A DNA stretch of 64,000 nucleotides from JBFWPF01 sp050250135 (GCA_050250135.1 JBFWPF010000003.1:21015-85014), one strand, 5' to 3'; positions 1 through 9,314 are shown, counted from the first letter of the stretch. Program-made: numbers and translations. Notes: generated by a model from the letters alone, not told the origin.

Positions 1-306
1 GGGGCCGGCGATGATCACGGGGTCTCCCCCTCCGATGACCACCCCTCCAACCTCGACGGTAATGGGAGAGGGGTCAAGCTCTTTACCGGCTAAGCGGTAG
101 GGCTTGGTGAAGGAGCGGACCTCCCGAACAAGGGGAAGGCGGCGGAGTTGGTCGGCGGTCATCAACCCCCGGCTCCCCTCTTCGAGGTGGAGGTGGATCG
201 CCTCTCCGCCGGTGTGAGCGGAGACCGGGAGTCCAAGCCACTCGAGGTGGGCGATGAGGTCGTCGATCTGGTCTGAGGTGGCGTCTGGGTTGAGGACTAA
301 GAGCAT
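1..306 (-). CDS. aroF: 3-deoxy-7-phosphoheptulonate (DAHP) synthase, N-terminal part
   Basis: The reverse strand from the ATG at 306-304 reads MLLVLNPDATSDQIDDLIAH and continues open to the window edge (about 102 residues). It has the small ferredoxin-like/ACT-type regulatory domain of type I-beta DAHP synthases, followed by the start of the catalytic barrel (VVIGGGDPVIIAGP, where family members continue CSVE). The enzyme condenses phosphoenolpyruvate and erythrose 4-phosphate, the first step of the shikimate pathway. The start overlaps the aroC stop by 10 nt, so it is the last visible gene of the aro operon. In Chlamydia this position next to aroC holds aroB, so the swap is notable. The remaining two thirds lie outside the window. 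Confidence 0.82.
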   Translation of the reverse strand, partial: MLLVLNPDATSDQIDDLIAHLEWLGLPVSAHTGGEAIHLHLEEGSRGLMTADQLRRLPLVREVRSFTKPYRLAGKELDPSPITVEVGGVVIGGGDPVIIAGP

Positions 307-1349
307 GGGACCATCTGGGAAAGGCGGTTAGCTAAAAGGCGGTCGGCAAGGACAAGGTTGCCCATCGCTTCGACAACGCGAGTTGCCCGGATAGCCACGC
401 ACGGGTCGTGGCGGGAGCCTGGCGGGAGGGTGAGCGTGGCGGGATTACCCTCACTGTCGATAGTCTTTTGGGGTTTAGCGATGGAGGAGGTGGGTTTGAA
501 CGCAACGCGGCAGATGACCGGCTCACCCGTGGCAATCCCGCCGAGAATCCCCTCTGGGAGGGGGTTGTGCTCGCTCCCCTTCATCCTGGCACTCGAAAAT
601 CCGGCTCCCACCTCTACCCCTCTGCTTGCTGGAAGGCTCATCATAGCATAAGCGAGGAGGGCTTCAAGTTTTTGGTAAACCGGGTCGCCAAGACCCGCTG
701 TGTTCCCGAGGGCGACCATTTCAACCACACCTCCCAAAGAATCCCCCTCCTTTCGGGCCTCCTCAAGCCGCAGGCGCATCTTCTGCTCGGCCTTAGGGTC
801 GGGACAGAAAAGGGGGCTCGATAGGATCTGGGAGCGTGTGGGGAGGAGAATCTCGCCCATCTCGATGCCACCACACTCGCGCAAGTAGGCGATCACCTCG
901 ATCCCGTGAGCAGCAAGCAGCTTTTTGGCCACCGCTCCAGCAGCAACGCGGCAGGCTGTCTCCCGCGCTGAGGCCCTCCCCCCTCCCCTGTGGTCCTGGA
1001 GCCCATATTTCTGCTGGTAGCTCTTGCCGGCATGCCCGGGCCTTATCAGGTGGCGGATCGGATCGTACGCGGAGGGCTTAGCATCCCGATTTTCGATCAG
1101 CAGAGAGATTGGAGCGCCGGTTGTCTCCCCTTCGAACAGGCCGGAGAGGATTTGGACACGGTCCGGTTCGCTTCGAGGAGAGGTGTAGGGGCTCTTCCCT
1201 GGCGCGCGAAGGGCAAGCTCAGCGTCGATCTCCTCTGCGGTAAGGGGGAGGGCAGCGGGGCAGCCGTCGATCACAACGCCGATCGCCTTGCCGTGAGACT
1301 CCCCCCACGTGGTGATTTGGAAGTGGGTTCCAAAGGTGTTACTGGCCAC
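297..1349 (-). CDS. aroC: Chorismate synthase
   Basis: Converts 5-enolpyruvylshikimate 3-phosphate to chorismate using reduced FMN. The family start SNTFGTHFQITTWGESHG and the later HRGGGRASARETACRVAAGA block (FMN/substrate site) are both clear. The open frame continues upstream to 1442, but those residues overlap aroK and do not resemble the family. I chose the GTG at 1349-1347, which gives VASNTFG at the N-terminus and 350 residues, close to the usual 350-370. It overlaps the aroK stop by 11 nt and the aroF start by 10 nt, which points to translational coupling along the operon. Confidence 0.9.
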   Translation of the reverse strand: MASNTFGTHFQITTWGESHGKAIGVVIDGCPAALPLTAEEIDAELALRAPGKSPYTSPRSEPDRVQILSGLFEGETTGAPISLLIENRDAKPSAYDPIRHLIRPGHAGKSYQQKYGLQDHRGGGRASARETACRVAAGAVAKKLLAAHGIEVIAYLRECGGIEMGEILLPTRSQILSSPLFCPDPKAEQKMRLRLEEARKEGDSLGGVVEMVALGNTAGLGDPVYQKLEALLAYAMMSLPASRGVEVGAGFSSARMKGSEHNPLPEGILGGIATGEPVICRVAFKPTSSIAKPQKTIDSEGNPATLTLPPGSRHDPCVAIRATRVVEAMGNLVLADRLLANRLSQMVPCS

Positions 1350-1809
1350 AGAATGCTCGGAGCGCCTCCCAATCTTCTGCGCAGCATGCCCCATCGGCCA
1401 CCTCTTCGTAAAGGGGAATGCGCCGCTTAAGATAGGCCTCAAAATGGGCTCTGGAGGGGGCTGTGGTGGGAAGACCGCGGACTAGCCACCGCTGCCAGAG
1501 CGTTTCTGAGTCGAGTTGCAGGTGGATCACCAGACGGGTGCTAGCCAGTTGATGACGGATGGCAACCGATTCCACAGCGCCCCCTCCGGTTGCAATTACC
1601 ACCTTTGAGCGTGCAAGCTGAGGCAATAAATGAGCCTCCTCCACCTTACGAAAGCCCTCCTCCCCAAGCTCTAAGGCCACTTCACGGGGAGGTCTCCGTA
1701 ACAGAGCGTCGCTGTCTACAAATTCCCATCCAAGCTCCTCGGCCAATTGTGCTCCTAGAGTCGTTTTCCCGACGCTATAGGGGCCAACCAGGATTATCCG
1801 ATCTGGCAT
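1339..1809 (-). CDS. aroK: Shikimate kinase
   Basis: Phosphorylates shikimate at the 3-OH with ATP. The protein has 156 residues, slightly short for the family (about 170). The Walker A loop is GPYSVGKTT near residues 9-17. The shikimate-binding Asp lies in EFVDSDALL, and the GGG motif is in VIATGGGAVES. The lid arginine appears in QRWLVRGLPTTAP. The gene overlaps aroA upstream by 16 nt and aroC downstream by 11 nt. The symbol aroL would serve equally well; the two isozyme names cannot be separated from sequence alone. Confidence 0.88.
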   Translation of the reverse strand: MPDRIILVGPYSVGKTTLGAQLAEELGWEFVDSDALLRRPPREVALELGEEGFRKVEEAHLLPQLARSKVVIATGGGAVESVAIRHQLASTRLVIHLQLDSETLWQRWLVRGLPTTAPSRAHFEAYLKRRIPLYEEVADGACCAEDWEALRAFCGQ

Positions 1810-3002
1810 CCAATCCCCCTCATATCCTCCCAGAAGGTCGGATAACTCTTTGCGACAACGGCCGGGTTTTCGATAACCGTCTCTCCCCTTGCGCCTAGAG
1901 CCGCTATGGCAAGGGAGAGGGCGATCCGGTGGTCATGGTAGGTGGAGACTCGCGCCCCCCTTAATGGGGACTCTTCGATGATCAGGCCGTCGGGAAGCTC
2001 GGTGACTTGCCCTCCCATCTTGGTGAGCTCTGTTGCAATCGCGCTGATCCGGTCGCTCTCCTTCTTCCGCGCAATGGCACCGCCGTAGAGGACCGTCCTT
2101 CCTGGCGCATAGCAGCCGAGCACGGCAAGGAGGGGGAGGGCATCGATAAAGGGGCCGACATCGATCTCACACCCCCCTTTGCGCAGGGTGGGGAGAAGGT
2201 CTAGGGCCCGCTTATCCCCTTGGACATCGCCCGGATCGAGGCCATCGAGCTCGATCGGCGAGCCGGTCACAAAGGCCGCGGCGGCCGGGTAGAGGGCCGA
2301 GCTGTAGTCGCCCGGCACGGTAAAGGTGAAGGGGGCAAACTGACCTCCTTGGACTAAGAACGTCTGATAATCTGCGTGAGAAACGGGCCGGCCAACCCGC
2401 TTGAGCCAAGAGAGGGTCAGCCCGACCCAAGGGGTTTCTCCCGGATTTTCCACCCGGATAGTGCTCCCTCCCTCGAGAAGGCTGGTCGCGATGAGCAGGG
2501 CTGAGACGGGCTGCGAATCGGCCCCATCGATCACCACCTCGCCCGGTTTTATGCGCCCTTGAACCAGGAGCCCTCCGCCGACGTTCTGAGCCGCAAAACC
2601 GCCCAGCTGCTTGATTCCCTGGATCAGAGGGGTAATGGGACGCAGCGTGCGGATCGACTCATCCCCTGTGATCAGGGTGGGCCCCTTGGCAAGGGCGGCC
2701 ACGGCGCCGACAAAACGGAGGATCTGCCCTGAATTGGCCGCGTCGACGAGACCGAGGGGAGGGACCCTCCCCCCAATCCCTCTGATCGCGATGCTGCTCC
2801 CCTCTCGCTTCACCCCAGCGCCCATCTGACGAATGACCGTCACCATCGCTTCAACATCGGGAGAAGCAAGAAGATTATTTACTTTACTTTCTCCCATCGC
2901 CAGGGCGGCAAAGAGGAGGGCTCTCATCGAGTGGGACTTGGAGGGGGGGATTGTGAGGCGGCCCCTTAGCTGAGCTCCCCCCCTTATGCTACAGGTATTC
3001 AT
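1794..3002 (-). CDS. aroA: 3-phosphoshikimate 1-carboxyvinyltransferase (EPSP synthase)
   Basis: Adds the enolpyruvyl group of PEP to shikimate 3-phosphate. Diagnostic stretches are LTIPPSKSHSMRALLFAALA near the N-terminus (the SKS phosphate site), VDAANSGQILRFVGAVAAL, and DYSSALYPAAAAFVTG. The C-terminal DHRIALSLAIAALGA holds the DHR motif. At 402 residues it is a little shorter than typical 420-430 residue enzymes. It overlaps aroDE by 14 nt upstream and aroK by 16 nt downstream. Its place in the operon between aroDE and aroK matches chlamydial aro clusters. Confidence 0.92.
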   Translation of the reverse strand: MNTCSIRGGAQLRGRLTIPPSKSHSMRALLFAALAMGESKVNNLLASPDVEAMVTVIRQMGAGVKREGSSIAIRGIGGRVPPLGLVDAANSGQILRFVGAVAALAKGPTLITGDESIRTLRPITPLIQGIKQLGGFAAQNVGGGLLVQGRIKPGEVVIDGADSQPVSALLIATSLLEGGSTIRVENPGETPWVGLTLSWLKRVGRPVSHADYQTFLVQGGQFAPFTFTVPGDYSSALYPAAAAFVTGSPIELDGLDPGDVQGDKRALDLLPTLRKGGCEIDVGPFIDALPLLAVLGCYAPGRTVLYGGAIARKKESDRISAIATELTKMGGQVTELPDGLIIEESPLRGARVSTYHDHRIALSLAIAALGARGETVIENPAVVAKSYPTFWEDMRGIGCQIG

Positions 3003-4338
3003 AAGCCTCCTGTGCCGAAATGCCGAACCACGTTTCCATTTGGTGGGCCGCCTGGTGGCGCCACATCGCCTCGCCCGTAACCGTTTGACAACCCCGGGCT
3101 TTTGCCCCTTTCAGAAAGGCGGTCTCTACCGGGCGGGTGATGATCTCCAGGACCCGCGCCCCTGCGGGAAGGCGGCTGGGGTCGATGGGAGAGGCGTCGA
3201 CCTGGGGCTCCATACCAACAGAGGTGGCCTGAACCACAATCTCCTCGGTAAGGGGCTCCTCCAGCCTTCCCCACCGGACGCCGGTCTCCTCAGCCAGATG
3301 GCGGGCCCGCTCCGGAGTCCGGTTGATCACCCTAACCTGCGCCCCCCTCCTCTTCGCTTCAACCGCGATTGCCCTCCCTGCCCCCCCTGCACCGATGATG
3401 AGGACCTGCTTCCCTTTGATATCTCCTAGAGCGTTGCAGGCGCCGATCCCATCAAAGTTAGAGCCCACGTAATGCCCATTGCGCAGAACGAGAGTGTTTA
3501 CTGCCCCCTCCTCCGTCTCAACCAGAGGGCAGATCGCCTCCTTTAGGGGCATGGTGACGCTGAGCCCCCGAATGCCGAGCGTAGCGGCTAGAGAGAGAAA
3601 GCGGGGGAGCTCCTCGCTGGCGCACGGAAAGGGGAGGTAGACGGCGTCGAGGCCAAGTTTGGCGTAGGCCTGGTTATGCTTGGCTATCCCGGGGCTGCTC
3701 ACTGGCCGCCCTCCGAGAAGGCCGAGGATTTGGGTCTTTTCAGAGAGGGAGCGGAAATGGTAGCGTTCGAGCAGCACTTCAGCCGTCAGCTGACCCGGAG
3801 CGCTGCTGTTTGCCTCGTCCAAAGCGGCGTACGTCCAAGGAGCGCCAAAGGCACCGGCAAGGACGCGGGTTGCGATCCCCGCTGGCCCCATCCCCATCCC
3901 GATCACCCCTGGGCGGCGCTTGCACAGCTCCAAGACCCGAAGGGCGTCGGCCGCCGAATGGGCCGTCGTCGCTACTTTGTAGTAATCGGCCCCTCTCTTT
4001 TTTAGAGTCGCGAGGAGCCCCTCAAGGTCAGCGGGAGTCCCGATATAGTCGTGGTAGGAGGCGATCGTCTGCACCCCGGCGGGCACGGGAGGGAGCTTCT
4101 CGACATCGAGATCGGCAAAGGCGGGCCGCAGCTCCAGGATAGCGGGATCAAACTCCCCTTTTAGGGTGAAAATCGTCGGCTTCTCGCCCATCAGCGCCTC
4201 TATCTGCTCCGGCCTCTCCCACTCGATCAGGTCGAGCCGAAGTTCAATCAGGTCGGCGAAGGTTGCCCGCGCGATCGCCCTCCTCGCCTCCTCAAGGGTG
4301 GGCCCAATAATGGGAATACAAAGCTTGGCAGGCAACAT
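2989..4338 (-). CDS. aroDE: Bifunctional 3-dehydroquinate dehydratase / shikimate dehydrogenase
   Basis: A 449-residue fusion. Residues about 1-205 form a type I dehydroquinate dehydratase (LIELRLDLIEW, SYHDYIGTPADLEG, and the Schiff-base Lys region ADYYKVATTAHSAADALRV). Residues about 210-449 form the NADPH-dependent shikimate dehydrogenase (GRPVSSPGIAKHNQAYAKLG, LSVTMPLKEA, and the nucleotide fold IIGAGGAGRAIAVEAKRRGA). This domain order is known from Chlamydia and plants, so the gene is a strong lineage clue. It is the first gene of the aro operon, divergent from the oppA-like gene at 4377 with a short gap between them that must hold both promoters. Confidence 0.93.
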   Translation of the reverse strand: MLPAKLCIPIIGPTLEEARRAIARATFADLIELRLDLIEWERPEQIEALMGEKPTIFTLKGEFDPAILELRPAFADLDVEKLPPVPAGVQTIASYHDYIGTPADLEGLLATLKKRGADYYKVATTAHSAADALRVLELCKRRPGVIGMGMGPAGIATRVLAGAFGAPWTYAALDEANSSAPGQLTAEVLLERYHFRSLSEKTQILGLLGGRPVSSPGIAKHNQAYAKLGLDAVYLPFPCASEELPRFLSLAATLGIRGLSVTMPLKEAICPLVETEEGAVNTLVLRNGHYVGSNFDGIGACNALGDIKGKQVLIIGAGGAGRAIAVEAKRRGAQVRVINRTPERARHLAEETGVRWGRLEEPLTEEIVVQATSVGMEPQVDASPIDPSRLPAGARVLEIITRPVETAFLKGAKARGCQTVTGEAMWRHQAAHQMETWFGISAQEAYEYL

Positions 4339-4376
4339 GGCGGCATGGTATCATGGTGGGAAATTTAGAGACTTTT

Positions 4377-5897
4377 ATGCGCCGCGCTCTCTTCCTCTCC
4401 CTCCTCCTTTTAGTGAGCTGCCAGCCCGCCTCTAAACCGGTTCAGAGTACCCTCAGGATGGCCATCACCGAGGATATCGAGAGCTTTGATCCGCAGCGGG
4501 CCCGCTCCATTGCCTCGCAAACGGTTTGCAAGATGCTCTACGACGGGCTGATGCGGATCGATGAGGAGGGGAGACCGATCCCCTCTCTCGCTCAGGTGAT
4601 CTCGATCTCGGCCGACAAGCGGACCTACACGATTACGCTCCAAGAGAGCCTCTGGACCGATGGGGAACCGGTGACCGCTTACGACTTTGAAGCCGCCTGG
4701 AGGGAGGCTCTCGACCCCGAAACGGGCTCCGAAAATGCCGCTGTCTTCTATCCTATTCTGAATGCCCGCGCTGCTCACGCCGGTGAGCTCTCGCTCAAGC
4801 AAGTCGGGGTGAGGGCGATCCATGCTCAGCAGCTGGTCGTGCAGCTCGGGGCGCCAACCCCCTACTTTCTCGAGCTTCTCGCCCACCCCGCCTACTCCCC
4901 CAAGGCCCCCGACGGAAAGGGGACCAACGGCCCCTTTCGACTCGCCTCTCACCGCCTTCAGGAGGCCATTGTCCTCGAGAAAAACCCCACCTACTGGGAT
5001 GCCGACGCGGTCCAGCTCGATGGGATCACCCTAAAGGTGGTCCCCGACTACACCACCGCCCTCTACCTTTTTGAGAAGGGGGAGCTCGACTGGATCGGCA
5101 GCCCCACCGGCAACCTCCCCCAAGAGTATGCCGAGCGGGCGCAGCTCTACACCGCCCCTGTTGCGGCAACCCTCTGGTACAAGTTCAATACGACTAGGCC
5201 CCCCCTTGATAACGCTAAGCTGCGCAAAGCGCTCTCTCTAGCGGTCGATCGGCAGGCCCTGGTCCAGCACGTGCTAAAGGGGGGACAGGAGGCCACCGCC
5301 TCTCCCCTTCCCCCAGCGTTGCAAGGCGAGCGGAGGCTGCCGGCGGTCGATATCGCAAGGGCCAAGGAGCTTCTTAAGGAGGCTCTGGAGGAGATGGGGA
5401 TCGACGAGCTCCCCCCCATTACCCTTACCTATGCTAACGGGGAGCTAACCACAAAGCTGACTCAGGCACTCCAGGAACAATGGCGGCAGGTTCTCGGTCT
5501 GAAGGTCTCCCTTGAGTCGACCGAATTCAAGACCCTTCTCTCCCGAATGGGGAAAATGGACTACCAGATGGGAGGGGCAAAAGCCTGGTTTGCCGACTTC
5601 CAGGACCCGACCGGCTTCCTCTCCCTTTTCACCCACGCCGAAGAGCCGGGCGAGGGGGGGCTGAATGAAACGGGCTGGGAGGATCCCGCCTACGCCCGCC
5701 TTATTGAGCGGGCCGAGGTCGAGGTCGACCCCGCCAAGCGGGCCGCTCTCCTCAGCGAAGCTGAGGCCCTCTTTATGGAGGCGATGCCTGTTCTGCCGAT
5801 CTGCGACTACCGCTACCGCTACCAGAAGCGGGACTTTGCCGGCGAGCGGATCCCTCCCGCCGGAACCCCCGACTTTAAATGGGTAAGGAGGGAGTGA
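4377..5897 (+). CDS. oppA: Oligopeptide ABC transporter substrate-binding lipoprotein (OppA family)
   Basis: A periplasmic or surface peptide-binding protein of the SBP_bac_5 family. MRRALFLSLLLLVSC is a lipoprotein signal peptide with a lipobox Cys, followed by the family opening TLRMAITEDIESFDPQRARS. Further markers are LWTDGEPVTAYDFEAAWREAL and the C-terminal EAMPVLPICDYRYRYQKR. An in-frame ATG 24 nt upstream (4353) is possible, but it would put eight extra residues before the basic signal start. The gene is not followed by permease genes, so it probably serves the oppBCDF system 8 kb downstream as an additional binding protein. A composite repeat element lies directly after it. Confidence 0.88.
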   Translation: MRRALFLSLLLLVSCQPASKPVQSTLRMAITEDIESFDPQRARSIASQTVCKMLYDGLMRIDEEGRPIPSLAQVISISADKRTYTITLQESLWTDGEPVTAYDFEAAWREALDPETGSENAAVFYPILNARAAHAGELSLKQVGVRAIHAQQLVVQLGAPTPYFLELLAHPAYSPKAPDGKGTNGPFRLASHRLQEAIVLEKNPTYWDADAVQLDGITLKVVPDYTTALYLFEKGELDWIGSPTGNLPQEYAERAQLYTAPVAATLWYKFNTTRPPLDNAKLRKALSLAVDRQALVQHVLKGGQEATASPLPPALQGERRLPAVDIARAKELLKEALEEMGIDELPPITLTYANGELTTKLTQALQEQWRQVLGLKVSLESTEFKTLLSRMGKMDYQMGGAKAWFADFQDPTGFLSLFTHAEEPGEGGLNETGWEDPAYARLIERAEVEVDPAKRAALLSEAEALFMEAMPVLPICDYRYRYQKRDFAGERIPPAGTPDFKWVRRE

Positions 5898-5918
5898 GGT
5901 TTGTACCCAATACGTGGG

Positions 5919-6232
5919 CAGGACATCTGCAAAGTCTGGCTGACCATTCAGATAGGATTTTACCACAGAGAACACAGAGAGGCACAGAGGGGGTGTAGGA
6001 GGCAAAACGCATGTCTCCCGGGGATGGCCCGCCCTACGTTAATGCTACAATAGATAGGCGATCGGAACGCTGGGATTGCTCCCCAGGGGCCTCCCCCTGG
6101 GGAGCAGCTGTGTGGGCTTATTCCGAAGGAATAAGATCACCTCTGTGCTTCTCTGTGTCCTCTGTGGTAAAATTTCCTAATCAACTTGGGGGCAGGGAAT
6201 GAACAGCTGGCACAGACTTTGCAGATGTCCTG
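5919..6232. repeat. Composite palindromic repeat, family 2 (ACCACAGAGG type), copy 1
   Basis: About 314 bp bounded by CAGGACATCTGC on the left and GCAGATGTCCTG on the right. Nested inside are TTTTACCACAGAG (left) and CTCTGTGGTAAAA (right) arms, and strong hairpins built on GCTCCCCAGGGG/CCCCTGGGGAGC and TTATTCCGAAGGAATAA. The same modules recur inverted at 32279-32659 and in part at 37925-38117 and 28456-28672. No credible gene lies inside. With the MITE at 6283 it fills the 540 bp between oppA and the MFS gene. Confidence 0.8.
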
Positions 6233-6282
6233 GGCGGCAGGGGGTGCTCAGATGGCGCATCGCGATGAGGCCTGGTTTTTAA

Positions 6283-6439
6283 CCCCTGATTGCGACCTAT
6301 CGTCCTGAGGGCATCGACAGTAGGCGGTCATCTGGAGCACATCCCTCCTCACCCGGGTTTACAAACCCGGCCTCGTCACGATGTGCGCCATCTGATCACC
6401 TCCTGCCGCCCCCTCAGGACGATAGGTCGCAATCAGGGG
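6283..6439. mobile_element. MITE-like palindromic element, family 1, copy A (157 bp)
   Basis: The termini are CCCCTGATTGCGACCTATCG and its inverse, with flanking direct repeats TTTAA at 6278-6282 and 6440-6444. The centre is a hairpin, CCGGGTTT-AC-AAACCCGG. There is no internal ORF. The right-hand target duplication contains the stop codon of the MFS gene (TTA at 6441-6443 on the plus strand), so insertion occurred exactly at the end of that gene. Confidence 0.88.
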
Positions 6440-6440
6440 T

Positions 6441-7682
6441 TTAAGCGGTAACACCCGCCTTGCTAGGGCGGAGAAGGGTATAGACCATTAACGCGATCAG
6501 TAGCGTGGCGGGACAGAGGGCGAGGACCGCTTGGTAGGCGCCAGGTGAAGGGCTCGCCCCCTCCGTTGGGAAAAAGAGGTCGAGCAGGATCCCAATCAGC
6601 GGCTGAACAAGGGCTCCTCCAACGAAGACCATCGTATTGGTAAAGGCAATCGCCGTCCCCTTTGCCGCAGCCACATTTATCCGGGTAACGTAAGAGTAGG
6701 CGAGAAGCTGCGCCGAGCAGAATAGTCCCAAGCAAAAGAGAAGGAGAGAGGCCCATCTGATCCCGATCTGGGGCAGGTAGAGGATCGGCATGAGAGCCAG
6801 GAGTGCAAGGCTTGTTGAGGCGATCAATAGCCCTTTTCTGGCCTGAAAGCGGTCGGCAAGGAGGCCGATGATAGGCCCCCCTACAATAAAGCCGATGTAG
6901 ATAAGGGAGGTGGTAAAGGCCGCGCCGTTTTGCGAGACGCCATAAACCGCCCGGATAAACGGGACACCCCAGAGGGCGGCAAAGCAGACTATCGGGATAT
7001 AAAAGAAGAGGGTCCCAACGGCAATTACCCAGCTCTGCCCATTCTGCAGCACCCCCTTCGCCTGGTACCAGAGCCGGCCGAATGTGGGGGGCAAGCTAGC
7101 CTTGGTGACATTGGGCGGATCCTTACGAGCCGTGAAGTAGAGGAGGGTGGCGAGGGCAAAACCAAAGAGCCCCAACACAAGCATACTTGGCCGCCACCCA
7201 AAATGGGTGATAGCAAAACTGAGGGGCCCCTGGCCGGTCACCGCCCCGAGCATCCCGAGGGAATTGCTCAGCCCGATCAGCAGGGCAAGCCGCCCCGCCG
7301 GAAACCACTGGGTGACCACGTAGACGAGGCCGACCCAGGCAAAGGCCGAACCGGCCCCCATCAGGAATCGGCCGCCCCCGGCTAAGGCGAGGTAGGGGGC
7401 GATGCTAAAGAGGAGGGCCCCGAGGCCGCAGAGGGCGCTGGCGATCGAGAGGAGGCTGCGGGCCCCATAGCGGTCCATCATCACGCCGATGGGGAACTGG
7501 AGGGGGGCATAGGCGTAGAGGTAGAAGGCACTCACCGAGCCGACCACACCGGCCGAGACCTGAAAGGAGCCCTCCAGTTCGGGAACCATCACACTCGGTG
7601 AGACCCGCAAAACGAGCTCGTAGTAGCTAAAGAGGAGGGCAAGGCCCCACACAACCCAGCGAAACAGGCGATATTGACCCAT
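6441..7682 (-). CDS. Major facilitator superfamily transporter
   Basis: 413 residues with about 12 hydrophobic segments. The MFS loop motif between helices 2 and 3 is recognisable as GVMMDRYGARS, and its counterpart in the second half is GLLADRFQARKG. The substrate is unknown; the general type resembles metabolite or sugar-phosphate antiporters of the 12-helix class. It lies 9 nt downstream of the DHA2-type carrier and in the same direction, so it is likely the fourth gene of the efflux operon. Its stop codon abuts a MITE insertion, so the transcript end is inside or after that palindrome. Confidence 0.8.
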   Translation of the reverse strand: MGQYRLFRWVVWGLALLFSYYELVLRVSPSVMVPELEGSFQVSAGVVGSVSAFYLYAYAPLQFPIGVMMDRYGARSLLSIASALCGLGALLFSIAPYLALAGGGRFLMGAGSAFAWVGLVYVVTQWFPAGRLALLIGLSNSLGMLGAVTGQGPLSFAITHFGWRPSMLVLGLFGFALATLLYFTARKDPPNVTKASLPPTFGRLWYQAKGVLQNGQSWVIAVGTLFFYIPIVCFAALWGVPFIRAVYGVSQNGAAFTTSLIYIGFIVGGPIIGLLADRFQARKGLLIASTSLALLALMPILYLPQIGIRWASLLLFCLGLFCSAQLLAYSYVTRINVAAAKGTAIAFTNTMVFVGGALVQPLIGILLDLFFPTEGASPSPGAYQAVLALCPATLLIALMVYTLLRPSKAGVTA

Positions 7683-7691
7683 CTCCCTGTT

Positions 7692-9314
7692 CTACCCCGG
7701 ATTAGGCCCTTGCGTCCAGAGGGGCCGGCGCATCCTATGGTAGACAAGGAGGGCGATCATGGTGAGGAGGAGGCCGAGGAAAACCCAGCCAAAAATCCAA
7801 ATGGCGTCGAGGAGGGAGGCGAGCTTGGATTGGTTGAGGATATCGGCGATGATCAGCTGGGTCGACTGCTCCCCTCCCCTAACCGGCCCCGAAGCGGTCG
7901 AGAGATGGGTATCGAGCGTCCGATAAAATTGCTCATAGCGGGGGGAGTAGACGTTGACCATCTCCCCAAAGCGCGCGTTGTGGTAGGCCTCTCGGGTGAT
8001 CTGAATCGTCTGGATAATCCCGCTCCCGAAGGCCCCTCCCATCTGCCGGATAAAGGTCACAATAGCGGCGCCCCGGGGAGCGATGTCGTGGGGAAGGTCG
8101 GAGAGGGCGAAGGTGGTGATGGGGCCGAGGGTGAGACTGACCCCTACAGCACGCATGGAGATGACCACAAAGAGCTGCCCCATGGTGCTCTGCACGGTGT
8201 AGCTGTGATCGATAAAGCAACTCAAGGTGATCAGGGCGATCCCAACTAGGGCAAAGGCGACGGGGGGTACTCGGTGGACGAGAAGGCTGGGGAGAATGCC
8301 CCCTAAACAGTAGATCAGGCCGATGGAGCTGAGGAACCAACCGACGGTCCACTTCTCGTAGCGGTAGATCGTCTCAAGCATCCCGATCGAGGTTAGGGTA
8401 ACGCCAAAGATCATGACACCAACGATCGCCATACCAAGGCAGCTGATGATAAAGACCGGGTCCTTGAGGAGGCGGTGGTCGAGGAGGGGGTATTTGCGGG
8501 TCCAGGTGGCGTAGACGAGAAGGGAGAGGGCAAGGAGGCTGACGATCCAGCAGCTGATCGTAAAGCCGGAGCGCCAGCCGAGGGTGTTCCAGGGCTCCTT
8601 GACCTGAGTGACAATGAGAAAGAGGGCAAAAGCGGCGGTGTAGAGGCTAAAAAGGCTGAGGTAGTCGTAGGGGGGGCGCTTTTCGGTGGGGAGTTCAGGG
8701 CAAAAGAGCAGCAACAGCAGGAGGACGGGAGGGGCCAAGATAATGTCGGGAAGGCTCATCAGCTGCCAGGTTCCGATCTGGCCGATGTAGCCGCTGTAGA
8801 GGAGGCCGAGAGCAATACCCAAGCCAAAGGTGATACTAGAGGAGAGGGAGATGACGATCGCTCTATACCGATCGGAGAGGAGGCGGCTGAGGATCGCAAG
8901 GCCTACGCTAATGACCACACCCCCGCCCAGCCCTCCGATGAGGCGGCAGAAGAACATGATAGAGTAGTGGGAGGTAAAAGGGGTGAGGATAGCGCCCGAC
9001 ATAAAGAGGAGGATGCCGCAAAAGAGGACCCGCTTAAAACCGTAATTCCAGCTGATCCGGACGGCAAAGAGGGGGGAGAGGCCGACGGTGAAAAGGAAGA
9101 TCCGGCCAAGCCAAAGGCCATGGGTGGGAGAGACGGCGAGGGCCCCCTCCACTTCGCTTAGAAGCAGGATGATCGACATCAGGCTGATCACAACGGAGGT
9201 GCCGGCAAACGTGACGGTGACGGCAAGCCACCACAAGGCAGCGGCGGGAAAACGGCGGCAGCAGAGGGGCTGATGCCAATTCAGGAGCTGAGCGAAGGGC
9301 CATCGAGAGGGCAT
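7692..9314 (-). CDS. MFS efflux pump, DHA2 (EmrB-like) family
   Basis: About 540 residues and 14 predicted membrane segments, the size expected for drug:H+ antiporters of the EmrB type. Characteristic regions are FFCRLIGGLGGGVVISVGLAI and the late block APRGAAIVTFIRQMGGAFGSGI, which resembles the family G-R-x-x-G pattern. The frame extends to 9383, but I chose the Met at 9314 (MPSRWPFAQLL), because the upstream residues run into the adaptor gene. The overlap with the HlyD-type gene is 34 nt. Context (outer membrane factor, adaptor, pump) indicates a tripartite export system; the substrate cannot be read from sequence. Confidence 0.8.
   Translation of the reverse strand: MPSRWPFAQLLNWHQPLCCRRFPAAALWWLAVTVTFAGTSVVISLMSIILLLSEVEGALAVSPTHGLWLGRIFLFTVGLSPLFAVRISWNYGFKRVLFCGILLFMSGAILTPFTSHYSIMFFCRLIGGLGGGVVISVGLAILSRLLSDRYRAIVISLSSSITFGLGIALGLLYSGYIGQIGTWQLMSLPDIILAPPVLLLLLLFCPELPTEKRPPYDYLSLFSLYTAAFALFLIVTQVKEPWNTLGWRSGFTISCWIVSLLALSLLVYATWTRKYPLLDHRLLKDPVFIISCLGMAIVGVMIFGVTLTSIGMLETIYRYEKWTVGWFLSSIGLIYCLGGILPSLLVHRVPPVAFALVGIALITLSCFIDHSYTVQSTMGQLFVVISMRAVGVSLTLGPITTFALSDLPHDIAPRGAAIVTFIRQMGGAFGSGIIQTIQITREAYHNARFGEMVNVYSPRYEQFYRTLDTHLSTASGPVRGGEQSTQLIIADILNQSKLASLLDAIWIFGWVFLGLLLTMIALLVYHRMRRPLWTQGPNPG

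Noticed and set aside
6011..6202. 63-codon frame inside the family 2 repeat
   Set aside because: It reads through hairpin modules, lacks a ribosome binding site, and is not kept in the other copies.
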